DNA of 64,000 nucleotides from Candidatus Vicinibacter affinis (lineage in GTDB: Bacteria > Bacteroidota > Bacteroidia > Chitinophagales > Saprospiraceae). Each line of letters begins with the position of its first letter. Within the stretch, counting starts at the first letter, position 1. A program made the translations under genes and the position numbers. This document shows, one piece after another, positions 38,023 through 47,010 of this stretch. Location of the stretch: contig JADJNH010000006.1 in the NCBI GenBank assembly GCA_016714365.1, positions 248,001 through 312,000 of the forward strand, given 5' to 3'. The notes beneath the pieces were generated by a model that saw only the letters and a list, made by a program, of their open reading frames with translations, was not told the DNA's origin and ran no database searches.

Positions 38023-38763
38023 ATGAAAACCTTATTTCATCTCGGTAAATATGTGGTATGGCTTGGCCAGGTTTTTAAAAAACCTGAGAATGCCAGCATG
38101 TACTGGAGGGAGACCCTTCGTCAAATGATCAACATCGGTATTGGGTCACTCATTATTATTGCCATCATTTCAGTCTTTATTGGAGCCGTAACGGCTGTTC
38201 AGTTTTCCTACCAAATGGAAGGATCGTTGATCCCAAGATATTACATTGGTTATATAGTCCGGGACATGACCATCATGGAATTAGCCCCAACTTTTAGTTG
38301 CATGGTTTTGGCCGGTAAAGTCGGCTCCAATCTGGCATCAGAAATAGGAGGTATGCGTCAAAAAGAACATATAGACGCCATGGAAATCATGGGTGTAAAT
38401 ACAGCAGCCTATCTGGTTCAACCTAAAATCATTGCATCGATCATAGTAATTCCTATGTTGGTCTGTGTAGGTGCATTCATCAGTATTATTGGTGGTTACT
38501 TAGCCAGTGTCCCTACAGGTTTGTTCAGCAATGAAGAATACGTTCAGGGCCTTAGATCATTTTTTGTCCCTTACAACGTTACCATGATGTTTGTCAAAGC
38601 GGTGACATTTTCATTTCTCTTGACGACTGTTTCATGTTACCAGGGCTATTTTGTTAAAGGAGGAAGTATTGAATTGGGAAATGCCAGTACACAGGCTGTC
38701 GTCTACTCCAACATTCTGATTCTTTTATCGGATTATCTTATTGCAATGTTGATGACCACATGA
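38023..38763 (+). CDS. MlaE/YrbE-type ABC transporter permease
   Basis: The 246-residue protein has five to six hydrophobic segments and the MlaE signature: FIGAVTAVQFSYQ, LAGKVGSNLASEIGGMRQKEHIDAMEIMGVN (the coupling region), and SCYQGYFVKGGSIELGNAST near the C-terminus. MlaE-type permeases move lipids between the membranes with an MCE-domain partner. The ATG overlaps a TACTTTTG sequence, but no -33 box is present. The stop overlaps the start of the ATPase gene by 4 bp (ATGA). The next-but-one gene is an HlyD-type adaptor, not the usual MCE protein. Confidence 0.9.
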   Translation: MKTLFHLGKYVVWLGQVFKKPENASMYWRETLRQMINIGIGSLIIIAIISVFIGAVTAVQFSYQMEGSLIPRYYIGYIVRDMTIMELAPTFSCMVLAGKVGSNLASEIGGMRQKEHIDAMEIMGVNTAAYLVQPKIIASIIVIPMLVCVGAFISIIGGYLASVPTGLFSNEEYVQGLRSFFVPYNVTMMFVKAVTFSFLLTTVSCYQGYFVKGGSIELGNASTQAVVYSNILILLSDYLIAMLMTT

Positions 38764-39518
38764 TCAGGGCAGAAAATATTTACAAGAGTTTTGGAACTCA
38801 GGAAGTTTTAAAAAACATCAGTTGCACCTTCGAACAAGGGAAGACTAATCTGATTATAGGCCGGTCAGGTGCAGGCAAGACGGTATTTCTCAAAATTCTT
38901 ATTGGACTGGTAACACCTACCAGTGGGCATGTTTTTTTTAATGAGGTGGATTTTTATTCACTCAATAAAAAACAGACCCGCGAATTAAGAATGCAGATTG
39001 GGATGTTGTTTCAAGGATCAGCATTGTTTGATTCCATGACAGTGGAAGAAAATATTCGTTTCCCGATGGATATGTTTACGACCAAAACGGCGAAAGAAAA
39101 ACTGATGCAAGTTGATCATTGTTTGGAGCGGGTAAATCTTCAGGGAAATAATAAAAAGTATCCTTCGGAATTATCAGGAGGCATGCAAAAAAGAGTTGGT
39201 ATTGCAAGAGCCATTGTGCTCAATCCAACATATCTTTTTTGCGATGAACCCAACAGTGGATTAGATCCCAAAACATCCATTGTTATTGATGATTTGATCA
39301 TGGACATCACGCACGAAATGAACATTATAACCGTGATCAACACCCACGACATGAACAGTGTGATGCAGATCGGAGAAAAAATTGTCTTTTTTCATGAAGG
39401 AAGACTTGAATGGACCGGAACCAAAGAGGAAGTTTTGTCCAGTAAAAATGAGATACTGGAAGGATTTATTTTTGCCTCCCCATTTCTTCAAAAACTAAGA
39501 GCACAGATTAATATTTAA
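38760..39518 (+). CDS. MlaF-type ABC transporter ATPase
   Basis: This 252-residue ATPase has Walker A (GRSGAGKT), Q-loop (MLFQGSALF), signature (LSGGMQKR), Walker B (YLFCDEPNSGLDP) and H-loop (NTHDMNS). The LFQGSALFDSMTVEENI segment is typical of MlaF. It energises the permease encoded immediately upstream, with which it overlaps by 4 bp. Confidence 0.93.
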   Translation: MIRAENIYKSFGTQEVLKNISCTFEQGKTNLIIGRSGAGKTVFLKILIGLVTPTSGHVFFNEVDFYSLNKKQTRELRMQIGMLFQGSALFDSMTVEENIRFPMDMFTTKTAKEKLMQVDHCLERVNLQGNNKKYPSELSGGMQKRVGIARAIVLNPTYLFCDEPNSGLDPKTSIVIDDLIMDITHEMNIITVINTHDMNSVMQIGEKIVFFHEGRLEWTGTKEEVLSSKNEILEGFIFASPFLQKLRAQINI

Positions 39519-39532
39519 ATTTTATATTTTAT

Positions 39533-40969
39533 ATGGCACAAACAACTAAACAAATGGCACCCGCAAAGAAATCAAAATGGTGGATTTGGGCATTGATTGC
39601 CGCCATAATTTTATTGATCACAGCGGCCATTCTAAAGAACAAAACAAAACCTAAAGGAACAGCAGTTGTTGTTGAGAAAGTAGAGCGGAGAGACATTACT
39701 GAAACCGTTTCAGCCAGTGGAAAAATCTATCCGGAAAAAGAAATTAAAATATCATCGGATGTTTCTGGAGAAATCGTGGAGCTTTATGTTGAAGAAGGTG
39801 ATTCTGTAAAAGCAGGACAAATTATTGCACGCATCAATCCGGATGTGTACCTTTCAGCAGTGGAAAGATCCTCAGCCGGAGTCAATGCTGCCAGATCTCA
39901 GGCAGGTGCAAGTAGGGTCAATATAAGTGCTGCGGAAGCCCAAAAAGATCAGGTCAAAGCACAATTTGAAAATGCAAAAAAGGTCTATTCCCGAAATAAA
40001 AAATTATTTAGTGATGGAATCATTTCACAAGCAGACCTGGAAGCCTCTGAAGCACAGTTAAAAAATCTTGAATCCAATCTGAGATCAGCAGAATCCAACA
40101 TTGAGGCCATCAAAAAACAATCCCAGGGATCCTCCTATCAGGTAAAAGATGCAGAGGCGGTTTTGAAAGAACAAAAGACTAATCTTGGACGCACTACCAT
40201 AAAAGCACCCGCGAATGGAATCATTTCCAAACTCAATGTAGAGAAAGGAGAACGTGTAGTAGGAACCATGCAAATGAGCGGTACGGAAATGATGCGCATT
40301 GCTGATTTAAACGCCATGGAAGTTCAGATAGAAGTGAGTGAAAATGATATTGTACGTGTTACCATTGGCGATGAAGCAGAAATTGAAGTCGATGCTTACC
40401 AAAATAAAAAATTTACCGGACGCGTCACTGAAGTATCCAACAGTGCTTCCAATTTAAGCACCGGTATCGGAGGTTCAATTTCGACTGACCAGGTCACTAA
40501 GTTTATTGTCAAAGTCAGAATTGAAAAAGAATCTTATGCAGATTTGGTGACCGGCAATGGACCCGCTCCATTCAAACCGGGAATGTCCGCAACGGTCGAA
40601 ATAAAAACCAACAAAGTGGAAAATGTCTTGAGCATTCCAATTCAAGCGGTAGTGGCCTACGACCCTGATGCTGAAATGAAAAAGAAAAAAGCAAAGGATG
40701 CTGCATTGGAAGGAAACATTGCCAAAACTGAAAAAAAAGTTGCTCTAAAAGAAAATCCATTTCATGAAGCGGTGTTTATCCTATTAAAAGACACTGTCCA
40801 CAGGGTGGACGTAAAAACCGGTATACAGGATGAAAATTTTATTGAAATAATCAGTGGGCTCAATGAAGGGGATGAAGTGGTAACAGGTCCGTATGTTGCA
40901 ATATCCAGAGAACTCAAATCAGGTAGCAAAGCGCATCGCAAAAAAGAGGAAGAAGCGGAAAAGAAGTAG
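39533..40969 (+). CDS. HlyD/MacA-type periplasmic adaptor subunit
   Basis: The 478-residue protein has one N-terminal membrane helix (WWIWALIAAIILLITAAIL). A biotinyl-lipoyl half (ISSDVSGEIVELYVEEGDSV), a coiled-coil hairpin of about 100 residues, the second lipoyl half (TTIKAPANGIISKLNVEKGE) and a beta-barrel region follow. A Lys-rich insertion (EMKKKKAKDAALEGN) interrupts the C-terminal part. It lies 14 bp after the ATPase gene and should bridge an inner-membrane pump to an outer-membrane channel. MacA-type adaptors normally serve MacB or RND pumps; pairing with an MlaE-type permease is unusual. Confidence 0.88.
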   Translation: MAQTTKQMAPAKKSKWWIWALIAAIILLITAAILKNKTKPKGTAVVVEKVERRDITETVSASGKIYPEKEIKISSDVSGEIVELYVEEGDSVKAGQIIARINPDVYLSAVERSSAGVNAARSQAGASRVNISAAEAQKDQVKAQFENAKKVYSRNKKLFSDGIISQADLEASEAQLKNLESNLRSAESNIEAIKKQSQGSSYQVKDAEAVLKEQKTNLGRTTIKAPANGIISKLNVEKGERVVGTMQMSGTEMMRIADLNAMEVQIEVSENDIVRVTIGDEAEIEVDAYQNKKFTGRVTEVSNSASNLSTGIGGSISTDQVTKFIVKVRIEKESYADLVTGNGPAPFKPGMSATVEIKTNKVENVLSIPIQAVVAYDPDAEMKKKKAKDAALEGNIAKTEKKVALKENPFHEAVFILLKDTVHRVDVKTGIQDENFIEIISGLNEGDEVVTGPYVAISRELKSGSKAHRKKEEEAEKK

Positions 40970-41126
40970 TTAAAAAATTCCGGTAATTTCCGATTGATGT
41001 TTATAAAATCCACTTAAGATTTTTATAATTTCAAATTTGATTGGAGGCGTTTATTTTAAATAAATATTCTGGCTCTGGCAAACAAATTATGACGGCAGTA
41101 CATTGTATTAAATTTTCACAGGAAAA

Positions 41127-41555
41127 ATGAAAAAAGCACTCATGTTTTTTGTTTTAATCCATTGCTTTCATATTGGATTTGCTCAAAATATTTGGGGTAT
41201 TCTCAGTCAGGTGAAGTATAAAAAAATGGTGGATGAAAACCTTGGATTTGAAGTGGAATATCCGTTGTTCAGCGCTGAATTAAAATCTTATGAGGGTAAG
41301 GAAATATTGGTAAAAGGTTTCATCATTCCCAGAGATGGTTACAAAAGTCAAACTGAATTTGTACTTTCAGCATTGCCCGTGCGATCTTGTTATTTTTGCG
41401 GAGGGGCCGGCCCTGAAACAGTCATTGAAGTGATTGCTCAAAAAGGGATTCCATTTACGGCTGATAAAATTGAACTCAAAGGAATCCTGAGACTCAACAC
41501 CATGGATTTAAACCGACTTATGTTTCAGTTGACAAATGCAGAAAGAGTCCAATAG
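41127..41555 (+). CDS. Small exported protein with a CYFCGGAGPE motif
   Basis: The 142-residue protein has a signal peptide (ALMFFVLIHCFHIGFAQ) and a compact domain with GKEILVKGFIIPRDGY, LSALPVRSCYFCGGAGPETVIEV and IELKGILRLNTMDL. The motif Cys-x-x-Cys-Gly-Gly-Ala-Gly-Pro resembles the metal- or disulfide-type centre of DUF3299-like exported proteins. I recognise the family only loosely and cannot assign a function. Neighbours on both sides are separated by 140-160 bp, so it appears to be a single-gene unit. Confidence 0.75.
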   Translation: MKKALMFFVLIHCFHIGFAQNIWGILSQVKYKKMVDENLGFEVEYPLFSAELKSYEGKEILVKGFIIPRDGYKSQTEFVLSALPVRSCYFCGGAGPETVIEVIAQKGIPFTADKIELKGILRLNTMDLNRLMFQLTNAERVQ

Positions 41556-41639
41556 ACAAAAATCTAATCTATTGGTAATTATACATATTGATTTTAGTTA
41601 ATATAAACTCAAATTTTCCTGATGTTACAGCCAATTTTC

Positions 41640-41671
41640 TTGACATTGTTTGAACTAAATCAATATCTTTG
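41640..41671 (+). promoter_or_regulatory. Bacteroidota promoter of the desaturase gene
   Basis: TTGACA at 41640-41645 is followed after 18 bp by TATCTTTG at 41664-41671. Both elements match consensus and the spacing is right. The transcript would start near 41678, giving a leader of about 17 nt before the ATG. Confidence 0.75.
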
Positions 41672-41694
41672 CGGTTCTTAAGGGCGAACCAATA

Positions 41695-42747
41695 ATGAAA
41701 GAATTGAATTTAGAAAAGGAAGAGTTTATTTCAAAAGTCAAGTTGGCTTTAAAAACACTGAGAGAATATCAAAAACCCGATAACAAAAAAGCGATCATCC
41801 AGATAATAAATTCATTTGGACCCTTCTTCGTGATTTGGGTTGCGATTTATTTCTTATGGGATTACAGTATTTTATTGTCAGTGTTACTGGCTGTAATAAA
41901 TGCATTTTTTCTGGTACGCATTTTTATTATTCAGCATGATTGTGGACACAACAGTTTTGTGGAATCTACCAGCTGGCGAAAAAGAATAGGATATTTCTGT
42001 AGTTTAGTAAGCTCTGTGCCCTATAGCTATTGGGCAAAATCCCACCACTTTCACCATATGAATAATGGTATGCTGGAAGTAAGAGACATCGGTGACATTG
42101 ATACCCTTACGGTAAAAGAATTTGCTTCATTGTCCAAATTCGCAAGATTTAAATACCGCTTGTACCGATCCGGAATTGTGATGTTTTTCTTTGGTCCTCT
42201 TTATTATATCTTTATACACAACAGATTGCCATTGGTTAATCTTGAGGAGTTTAAAAAATATAAACCAGGTTTAATTCTGAATAATATAATTTACGCTGCC
42301 ATCATGGTAGGATTGTGCTTTATCCTTGATTGGAAAAAGTTTCTGACCGTACACATGCTTATCCTTTCATTATTTGCCATAATAGCCATTTGGTTTTTTT
42401 ACATCCAGCATCAGCACGAACATGGTTATAAAGAATGGAGAAACCGATGGGAATTTATGTATGCAGCCATCAAAGGAAGCAGCTATTATAAATTACCTAA
42501 AATACTTCATTGGTTTACCGGCAACATTGCCATTCATCACATTCATCATTTGAATCCTGCGATTCCAAATTACAATCTTCAGAAATGTGAGAAAGCCATT
42601 CCTTGGTTTCATAAATACACCACCGAAATTACCGTGTGGGAAAGTTTCAAATTGGCCACTCATAAATTATGGGATGAAAACACCCAAAGGATGATCACCT
42701 TCCGGGAATATTACCGAATGGAAAAAATGGGTCTCATAGGAGCATAA
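41695..42747 (+). CDS. Membrane fatty acid desaturase (DesA-like)
   Basis: This 350-residue membrane enzyme has the three His boxes of the di-iron desaturases: HDCGH near 82-86, SHHFHH near 119-124, and HHIHH near 282-286. About four to five hydrophobic segments hold these boxes on the cytoplasmic face. It introduces a double bond into membrane fatty acids with electrons from ferredoxin or cytochrome b5-type donors. An additional HQHEHGYKEW segment near 240 is shared with omega-6/delta-12-type enzymes. A very good promoter lies just upstream, consistent with separate, perhaps temperature-dependent, control. Confidence 0.92.
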   Translation: MKELNLEKEEFISKVKLALKTLREYQKPDNKKAIIQIINSFGPFFVIWVAIYFLWDYSILLSVLLAVINAFFLVRIFIIQHDCGHNSFVESTSWRKRIGYFCSLVSSVPYSYWAKSHHFHHMNNGMLEVRDIGDIDTLTVKEFASLSKFARFKYRLYRSGIVMFFFGPLYYIFIHNRLPLVNLEEFKKYKPGLILNNIIYAAIMVGLCFILDWKKFLTVHMLILSLFAIIAIWFFYIQHQHEHGYKEWRNRWEFMYAAIKGSSYYKLPKILHWFTGNIAIHHIHHLNPAIPNYNLQKCEKAIPWFHKYTTEITVWESFKLATHKLWDENTQRMITFREYYRMEKMGLIGA

Positions 42748-42835
42748 TTTTATTTACTCGCTCCTTAAATTTAAAGACACACATTTTCTTTTTTCAGGAT
42801 TAGTTTCCTGAATTTTTATCATCCATTGCAATTGG

Positions 42836-42868
42836 TTGATCCAATGTCTTGCAGACTGATTAACTTTG
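42836..42868 (+). promoter_or_regulatory. Bacteroidota promoter of mfd
   Basis: TTG at 42836-42838 is followed after 22 bp by TAACTTTG at 42861-42868. The -7 element covers the most upstream in-frame start (TTG at 42866), so that start cannot be on the mRNA; transcription would begin near 42875. Confidence 0.65.
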
Positions 42869-42874
42869 CGACCT

Positions 42875-45800
42875 GTGGCAGAAAATACATCTTTGGAATC
42901 CCTCTTCCTGAATGATCCCACTGCTCAAAAGCTTTATAAGCATATTAAAGAAGAGGGACGTAAAAAATTTTGGATTCAGGGCCTTTCAGGTTCAAGGGAC
43001 AGCTTTTTGCTTTTTTCAAGCCTACGACAGTTTAAATGCACTCATTTAGTCATTGCCAATGACAAAGAAGAAGCTGCCTATCTTCAGAATGACCTTGAAC
43101 AATTTTGCAAGGAAAAAGAGCTTAGCTTCTTTCCGGATTCATTTAAAAGACCTGTGAGCTTTGAAGATCTGGATCCCTTTCAGGTTCAGCAAAGAATTGA
43201 GGCAGTTGCAAAAATTAAACCTGACCACGCACACCTAATCATCAGTTATCCTGAGGCCTTGTTTGAAAAAATATTAGCCCCCGCTCGTTTTGAATCTTCC
43301 AGAGTAGATTTTATTCAGGGTGAACTTTTGGATGTTGATGAGGTCATAGATAAGTTAGTAAAGTACGGATTTGTGCGGGCAGATTTTGTTTTTGAACCCG
43401 GCCAGTTTTCGATTCGAGGAGGCATAATTGATATCTTTTCGTATGCCAGTGATCATCCTTACCGCATAGAACTCAACGACATAGAGATCGAAAGCATTCG
43501 AAGTTTTGATACCCAGACGCAGATGTCCATCCAAAAACTTGGTCGCTTCAGCATCATTCCAAATCTCAATACTGAATTTGAAAATGCGGAGAAGAAAAGT
43601 TTGCTGGAAATTCTCCCGGAGTCTTCCATTATTTGGATCAAAGATGAGCAGGCACTGATTGACAAACTCCAAACTTGTTTTGAATCAGCTGAAAAATTTG
43701 GAGAAAAAATGATTCACTACGAAGAAGAAAGAACGGTCAATATGATCAGAGATCGTGCTTTTGTTTTTCCGGGTGAAATTGCCAGAGAATTGACCAACTT
43801 CCCTTTGGTTTATTTCGATACCAAACCTTCAGAGGTCAGGGATTTGGTGGAGATGCGGTTAAACACAAAACCCCAACCGAGCATCAATAAAAATTTTAAC
43901 ATTCTCATCGAGATCATAAAAGATTTTAATGATCAAAATATCATTCCTTATATCTGCACTTCCAATGTCCAGCAGATCGAAAGATTTTACCGCATTTTTG
44001 AAGACCTGAAAGCAGAAATACAGTTTCAGCCGGCACTCATTTCCATTCGGGAAGGTTTTATTGATGAAGACTTGAAGCTGGCATGTTTTACAGATCATCA
44101 GATTTTTTCGAGGTTCCATGGATTCAAATTAAAACAAGGATTTTCTGCAGAACAGGCGGTGTCCCTGAAAGTATTGCGTGAATTACAACCGGGTGATTAT
44201 GTTTCCCATTTAGACCATGGAATAGGAAGATTTGCCGGACTGGAAAAAATCAATGTGAATGGTCAAATGCAAGAGGCTGTAAGATTGATCTATCGCAATC
44301 ATGACATCCTCTACGTCAGCATACATTCCCTTCATAAGATCAGTAAATACGTTGGCCAGGAAGGCACTGAACCCATGTTGCACAAATTGGGTTCTGATCA
44401 ATGGAAAATCCTCAAACAAAAGACCAAGGCGAAGGTCAAAGAAATTGCCAAAGAACTTATCAAGTTATATGCCGCACGAAAGGCATCCAAGGGATTTGCA
44501 TTTTCGCCGGATAATTATTTGCAAACAGAGTTAGAGGCTTCATTTATTTATGAAGACACCCCTGACCAAAGCAAAGCAACTCAGGATGTCAAAAATGACA
44601 TGGAAAAGGCCTACCCTATGGATAGGTTAATCTGTGGTGACGTAGGATTTGGAAAAACGGAAGTAGCCATACGGGCAGCATTTAAGTGCATCCAGGATGG
44701 GAAACAAGTTGCCATTTTAGTTCCCACGACCATACTTGCTTTACAGCATTACCGAACGATCAGTGAACGATTAAAAGAATTCCCGGTAGACGTTGATTAC
44801 GTTTCTCGTTTTCGCAGTGCTAAAGAAAAAACTGCCATTCTAAAAAAATTAAAAGAAGGAAGTCTCGATTTAATCATTGGCACTCATAGTTTGTTGAATA
44901 AAAAAACTGAGTTTAGAGATTTGGGATTGCTCATCATTGATGAGGAGCAAAAATTTGGTGTTGCCTCCAAAGAAAAACTGCGACAATTTAAAGTCAATGT
45001 AGACACGCTTACCCTAACCGCTACGCCCATTCCAAGGACCTTACAGTTCTCTCTCATGGCCGCCCGGGATCTAAGTGTCATCAATACACCACCTCCCAAC
45101 AGACAGCCTATCCACACTGAACGCAGGGTTTTCAATGACGAATTGATTGAGGATGCAATACTGAATGAAATCTATCGGGGCGGACAGGTTTTCTTTGTAC
45201 ACAACAGGGTTAAGAATCTTGCGGAAGTAGGAGACCTAATCAGAAAATTGTGTCCGGATGTAGAAGTAGCCATTGCACATGGACAAATGGAAGCAGAAAA
45301 ATTAGAAAAAGTGCTGGTAGATTTTATTGAACATAAATTTGATGTGTTGGTCTGTACCAACATTATAGAAACCGGTCTGGACATTCCAAATGCCAACACC
45401 ATTATCATCAACAATGCTCAAAATTTTGGACTCAGTGATTTGCATCAATTGCGTGGACGAGTCGGCAGATCGAATAGAAAAGCTTACTGCTATTTGTTTG
45501 CTCCACCTTCCTCTGCACTCACTACGGAGGCAAAAAAAAGATTAAAAACACTGGAGGAATTTTCAGATCTCGGAAGTGGATTCAACATCTCAATGAGGGA
45601 TCTCGATATCCGTGGCGCCGGGAACCTTTTGGGTGGCGAACAAAGTGGATTCATCAGTGACATAGGATATGAAACCTATCAACGAATTCTTGAAGAAGCA
45701 ATTTTTGAATTAAAAGAAGGAGAGTACAAATCTTTGTTTGAAGAAGAAGGCAAACCAAAGAAAACATATGTCAGAGATACCAGTATAGATTCCGATATTG

Positions 45801-46249
45801 AGATGTTTATTCCAGATTCTTATGTGACCAATGTCCAGGAAAGACTTAATCTATACCAGCAACTTGACAAACTTGAAAAAGAAGAGGATATAGAAAAATT
45901 TTCAGTTGCTTTAAAAGATCGTTTTGGGCCTATTCCTTCGTTTGTGGAGGAACTTTTTGAAGGCTTGCGTACCCGCTGGATTGCCAAAGAAATGGGATTT
46001 GAAAGGGTTATTCTAAAGAAGAAAAAACTACAGGCTTATTTTATATCCAACCCACAATCAAGTTATTTTGAATCTCCTTATTTCAAAAGTTTACTGAAGA
46101 TCATCAGCACCGATCATTCTTCAGACCCTTTCACTTTAAAACAATCCAATCAATTGCTGATCCTGATAAAGGAAAACGTAAAATCTCTACGACAAGCAAA
46201 GACGCTTTTGGTCAAATTGCATGACCAGATCAAGCAATATGAAGAGTAA
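42875..46249 (+). CDS. mfd: Transcription-repair coupling factor Mfd
   Basis: The protein has about 1,124 residues. It removes stalled RNA polymerase and recruits UvrA. In order it has the UvrB-like N-terminal domains (FEPGQFSIRGGIIDIFSY), the RNA-polymerase interaction domain (LQPGDYVSHLDHGIGRFAG), the RecG-like helicase with Walker A (CGDVGFGKTEVA) and DEEQ box (LIIDEEQKFG), helicase C (ETGLDIPNANTIII, QLRGRVGRS) and the C-terminal TRCF domain. The start is unclear: the TTG at 42866 lies inside the -7 box, so GTG at 42875 (possibly leaderless) or TTG at 42893 is more likely. Confidence 0.96.
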   Translation: MAENTSLESLFLNDPTAQKLYKHIKEEGRKKFWIQGLSGSRDSFLLFSSLRQFKCTHLVIANDKEEAAYLQNDLEQFCKEKELSFFPDSFKRPVSFEDLDPFQVQQRIEAVAKIKPDHAHLIISYPEALFEKILAPARFESSRVDFIQGELLDVDEVIDKLVKYGFVRADFVFEPGQFSIRGGIIDIFSYASDHPYRIELNDIEIESIRSFDTQTQMSIQKLGRFSIIPNLNTEFENAEKKSLLEILPESSIIWIKDEQALIDKLQTCFESAEKFGEKMIHYEEERTVNMIRDRAFVFPGEIARELTNFPLVYFDTKPSEVRDLVEMRLNTKPQPSINKNFNILIEIIKDFNDQNIIPYICTSNVQQIERFYRIFEDLKAEIQFQPALISIREGFIDEDLKLACFTDHQIFSRFHGFKLKQGFSAEQAVSLKVLRELQPGDYVSHLDHGIGRFAGLEKINVNGQMQEAVRLIYRNHDILYVSIHSLHKISKYVGQEGTEPMLHKLGSDQWKILKQKTKAKVKEIAKELIKLYAARKASKGFAFSPDNYLQTELEASFIYEDTPDQSKATQDVKNDMEKAYPMDRLICGDVGFGKTEVAIRAAFKCIQDGKQVAILVPTTILALQHYRTISERLKEFPVDVDYVSRFRSAKEKTAILKKLKEGSLDLIIGTHSLLNKKTEFRDLGLLIIDEEQKFGVASKEKLRQFKVNVDTLTLTATPIPRTLQFSLMAARDLSVINTPPPNRQPIHTERRVFNDELIEDAILNEIYRGGQVFFVHNRVKNLAEVGDLIRKLCPDVEVAIAHGQMEAEKLEKVLVDFIEHKFDVLVCTNIIETGLDIPNANTIIINNAQNFGLSDLHQLRGRVGRSNRKAYCYLFAPPSSALTTEAKKRLKTLEEFSDLGSGFNISMRDLDIRGAGNLLGGEQSGFISDIGYETYQRILEEAIFELKEGEYKSLFEEEGKPKKTYVRDTSIDSDIEMFIPDSYVTNVQERLNLYQQLDKLEKEEDIEKFSVALKDRFGPIPSFVEELFEGLRTRWIAKEMGFERVILKKKKLQAYFISNPQSSYFESPYFKSLLKIISTDHSSDPFTLKQSNQLLILIKENVKSLRQAKTLLVKLHDQIKQYEE

Positions 46250-46343
46250 AGTATATGGTGAGTGCTTGCATCAATCAAGGCAGATTTAGATCATTTATTG
46301 AACAAAATGTCTTGAAATTTGTCTTTAGCTCTAAAGGCTAATT

Positions 46344-46955
46344 ATGGAAAATACCACCGCAAAACCGGCGATCATGCTCTATACTGAGCAGACTCCCAAT
46401 CCTGAATCATTAAAATTTGTAAGCAACCGTATACTTTATAAGGGAATTGCCGAATTCAAGGACAGAGAAGTAGCCAAAGAATGGTCTCCCATGGCGGATG
46501 CCTTGTACACATTAGAATATGTGAAGGCGGTATACATTTCCAATAATTTTGTAACCATTACCAAGAACCCTGATTTCGATTGGCATGAGATCATGGTCTC
46601 CACCAAGGAGTTTATAAAGAAAATCATCGAATCAGAAACAGAACTTGTTAAGGCCGGATTTGCAGAATTTCAGCAGGCGGCACACGATGCAGGCGACACG
46701 CAAGATTACAGTGCAGAAGATCAGGACATCGTTAAAAAAATTAAAGAGATTATTGAACATTATGTAAAGCCTGCAGTGGAAATGGACGGTGGAAATATTG
46801 AGTTCAAATCCTACAACGCCGGAGTGGTAACGGTGATGATGCAGGGGTCTTGCAGTGGATGTCCTTCTTCAACAGTCACCTTAAAATCAGGAATCGAAGG
46901 TCTGATGAAGCGCATGCTTCCGATGGTAAAGGAAGTAGTGGCAGAAGCTCATTAA
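46344..46955 (+). CDS. nfuA: NifU-like iron-sulfur cluster scaffold with NFU N-terminal domain
   Basis: The 203-residue protein has an N-terminal Nfu_N domain (TEQTPNPESLKFVSNR) and a C-terminal NifU-like domain with VEMDGGNIEFKSY and the cluster-binding Cys-x-x-Cys in GSCSGCPSSTVTLKSGIE. Such proteins carry [4Fe-4S] clusters to apoenzymes. The gene sits downstream of mfd and opposite the korAB locus, whose products need such clusters. The symbol nfuA is by architecture; the E. coli NfuA N-terminal domain is different (degenerate A-type). Confidence 0.9.
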   Translation: MENTTAKPAIMLYTEQTPNPESLKFVSNRILYKGIAEFKDREVAKEWSPMADALYTLEYVKAVYISNNFVTITKNPDFDWHEIMVSTKEFIKKIIESETELVKAGFAEFQQAAHDAGDTQDYSAEDQDIVKKIKEIIEHYVKPAVEMDGGNIEFKSYNAGVVTVMMQGSCSGCPSSTVTLKSGIEGLMKRMLPMVKEVVAEAH

Positions 46956-47010
46956 GCCTTTTGAGACGCTCAGTTTTTTATTCTTAATTATTACATTCTG
47001 TAACCGAAAT

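Noticed and set aside
46956..46985. Terminator after nfuA (TGAG/CTCA plus T6)
   Set aside because: The stem has only 4 bp, too weak to support a call.
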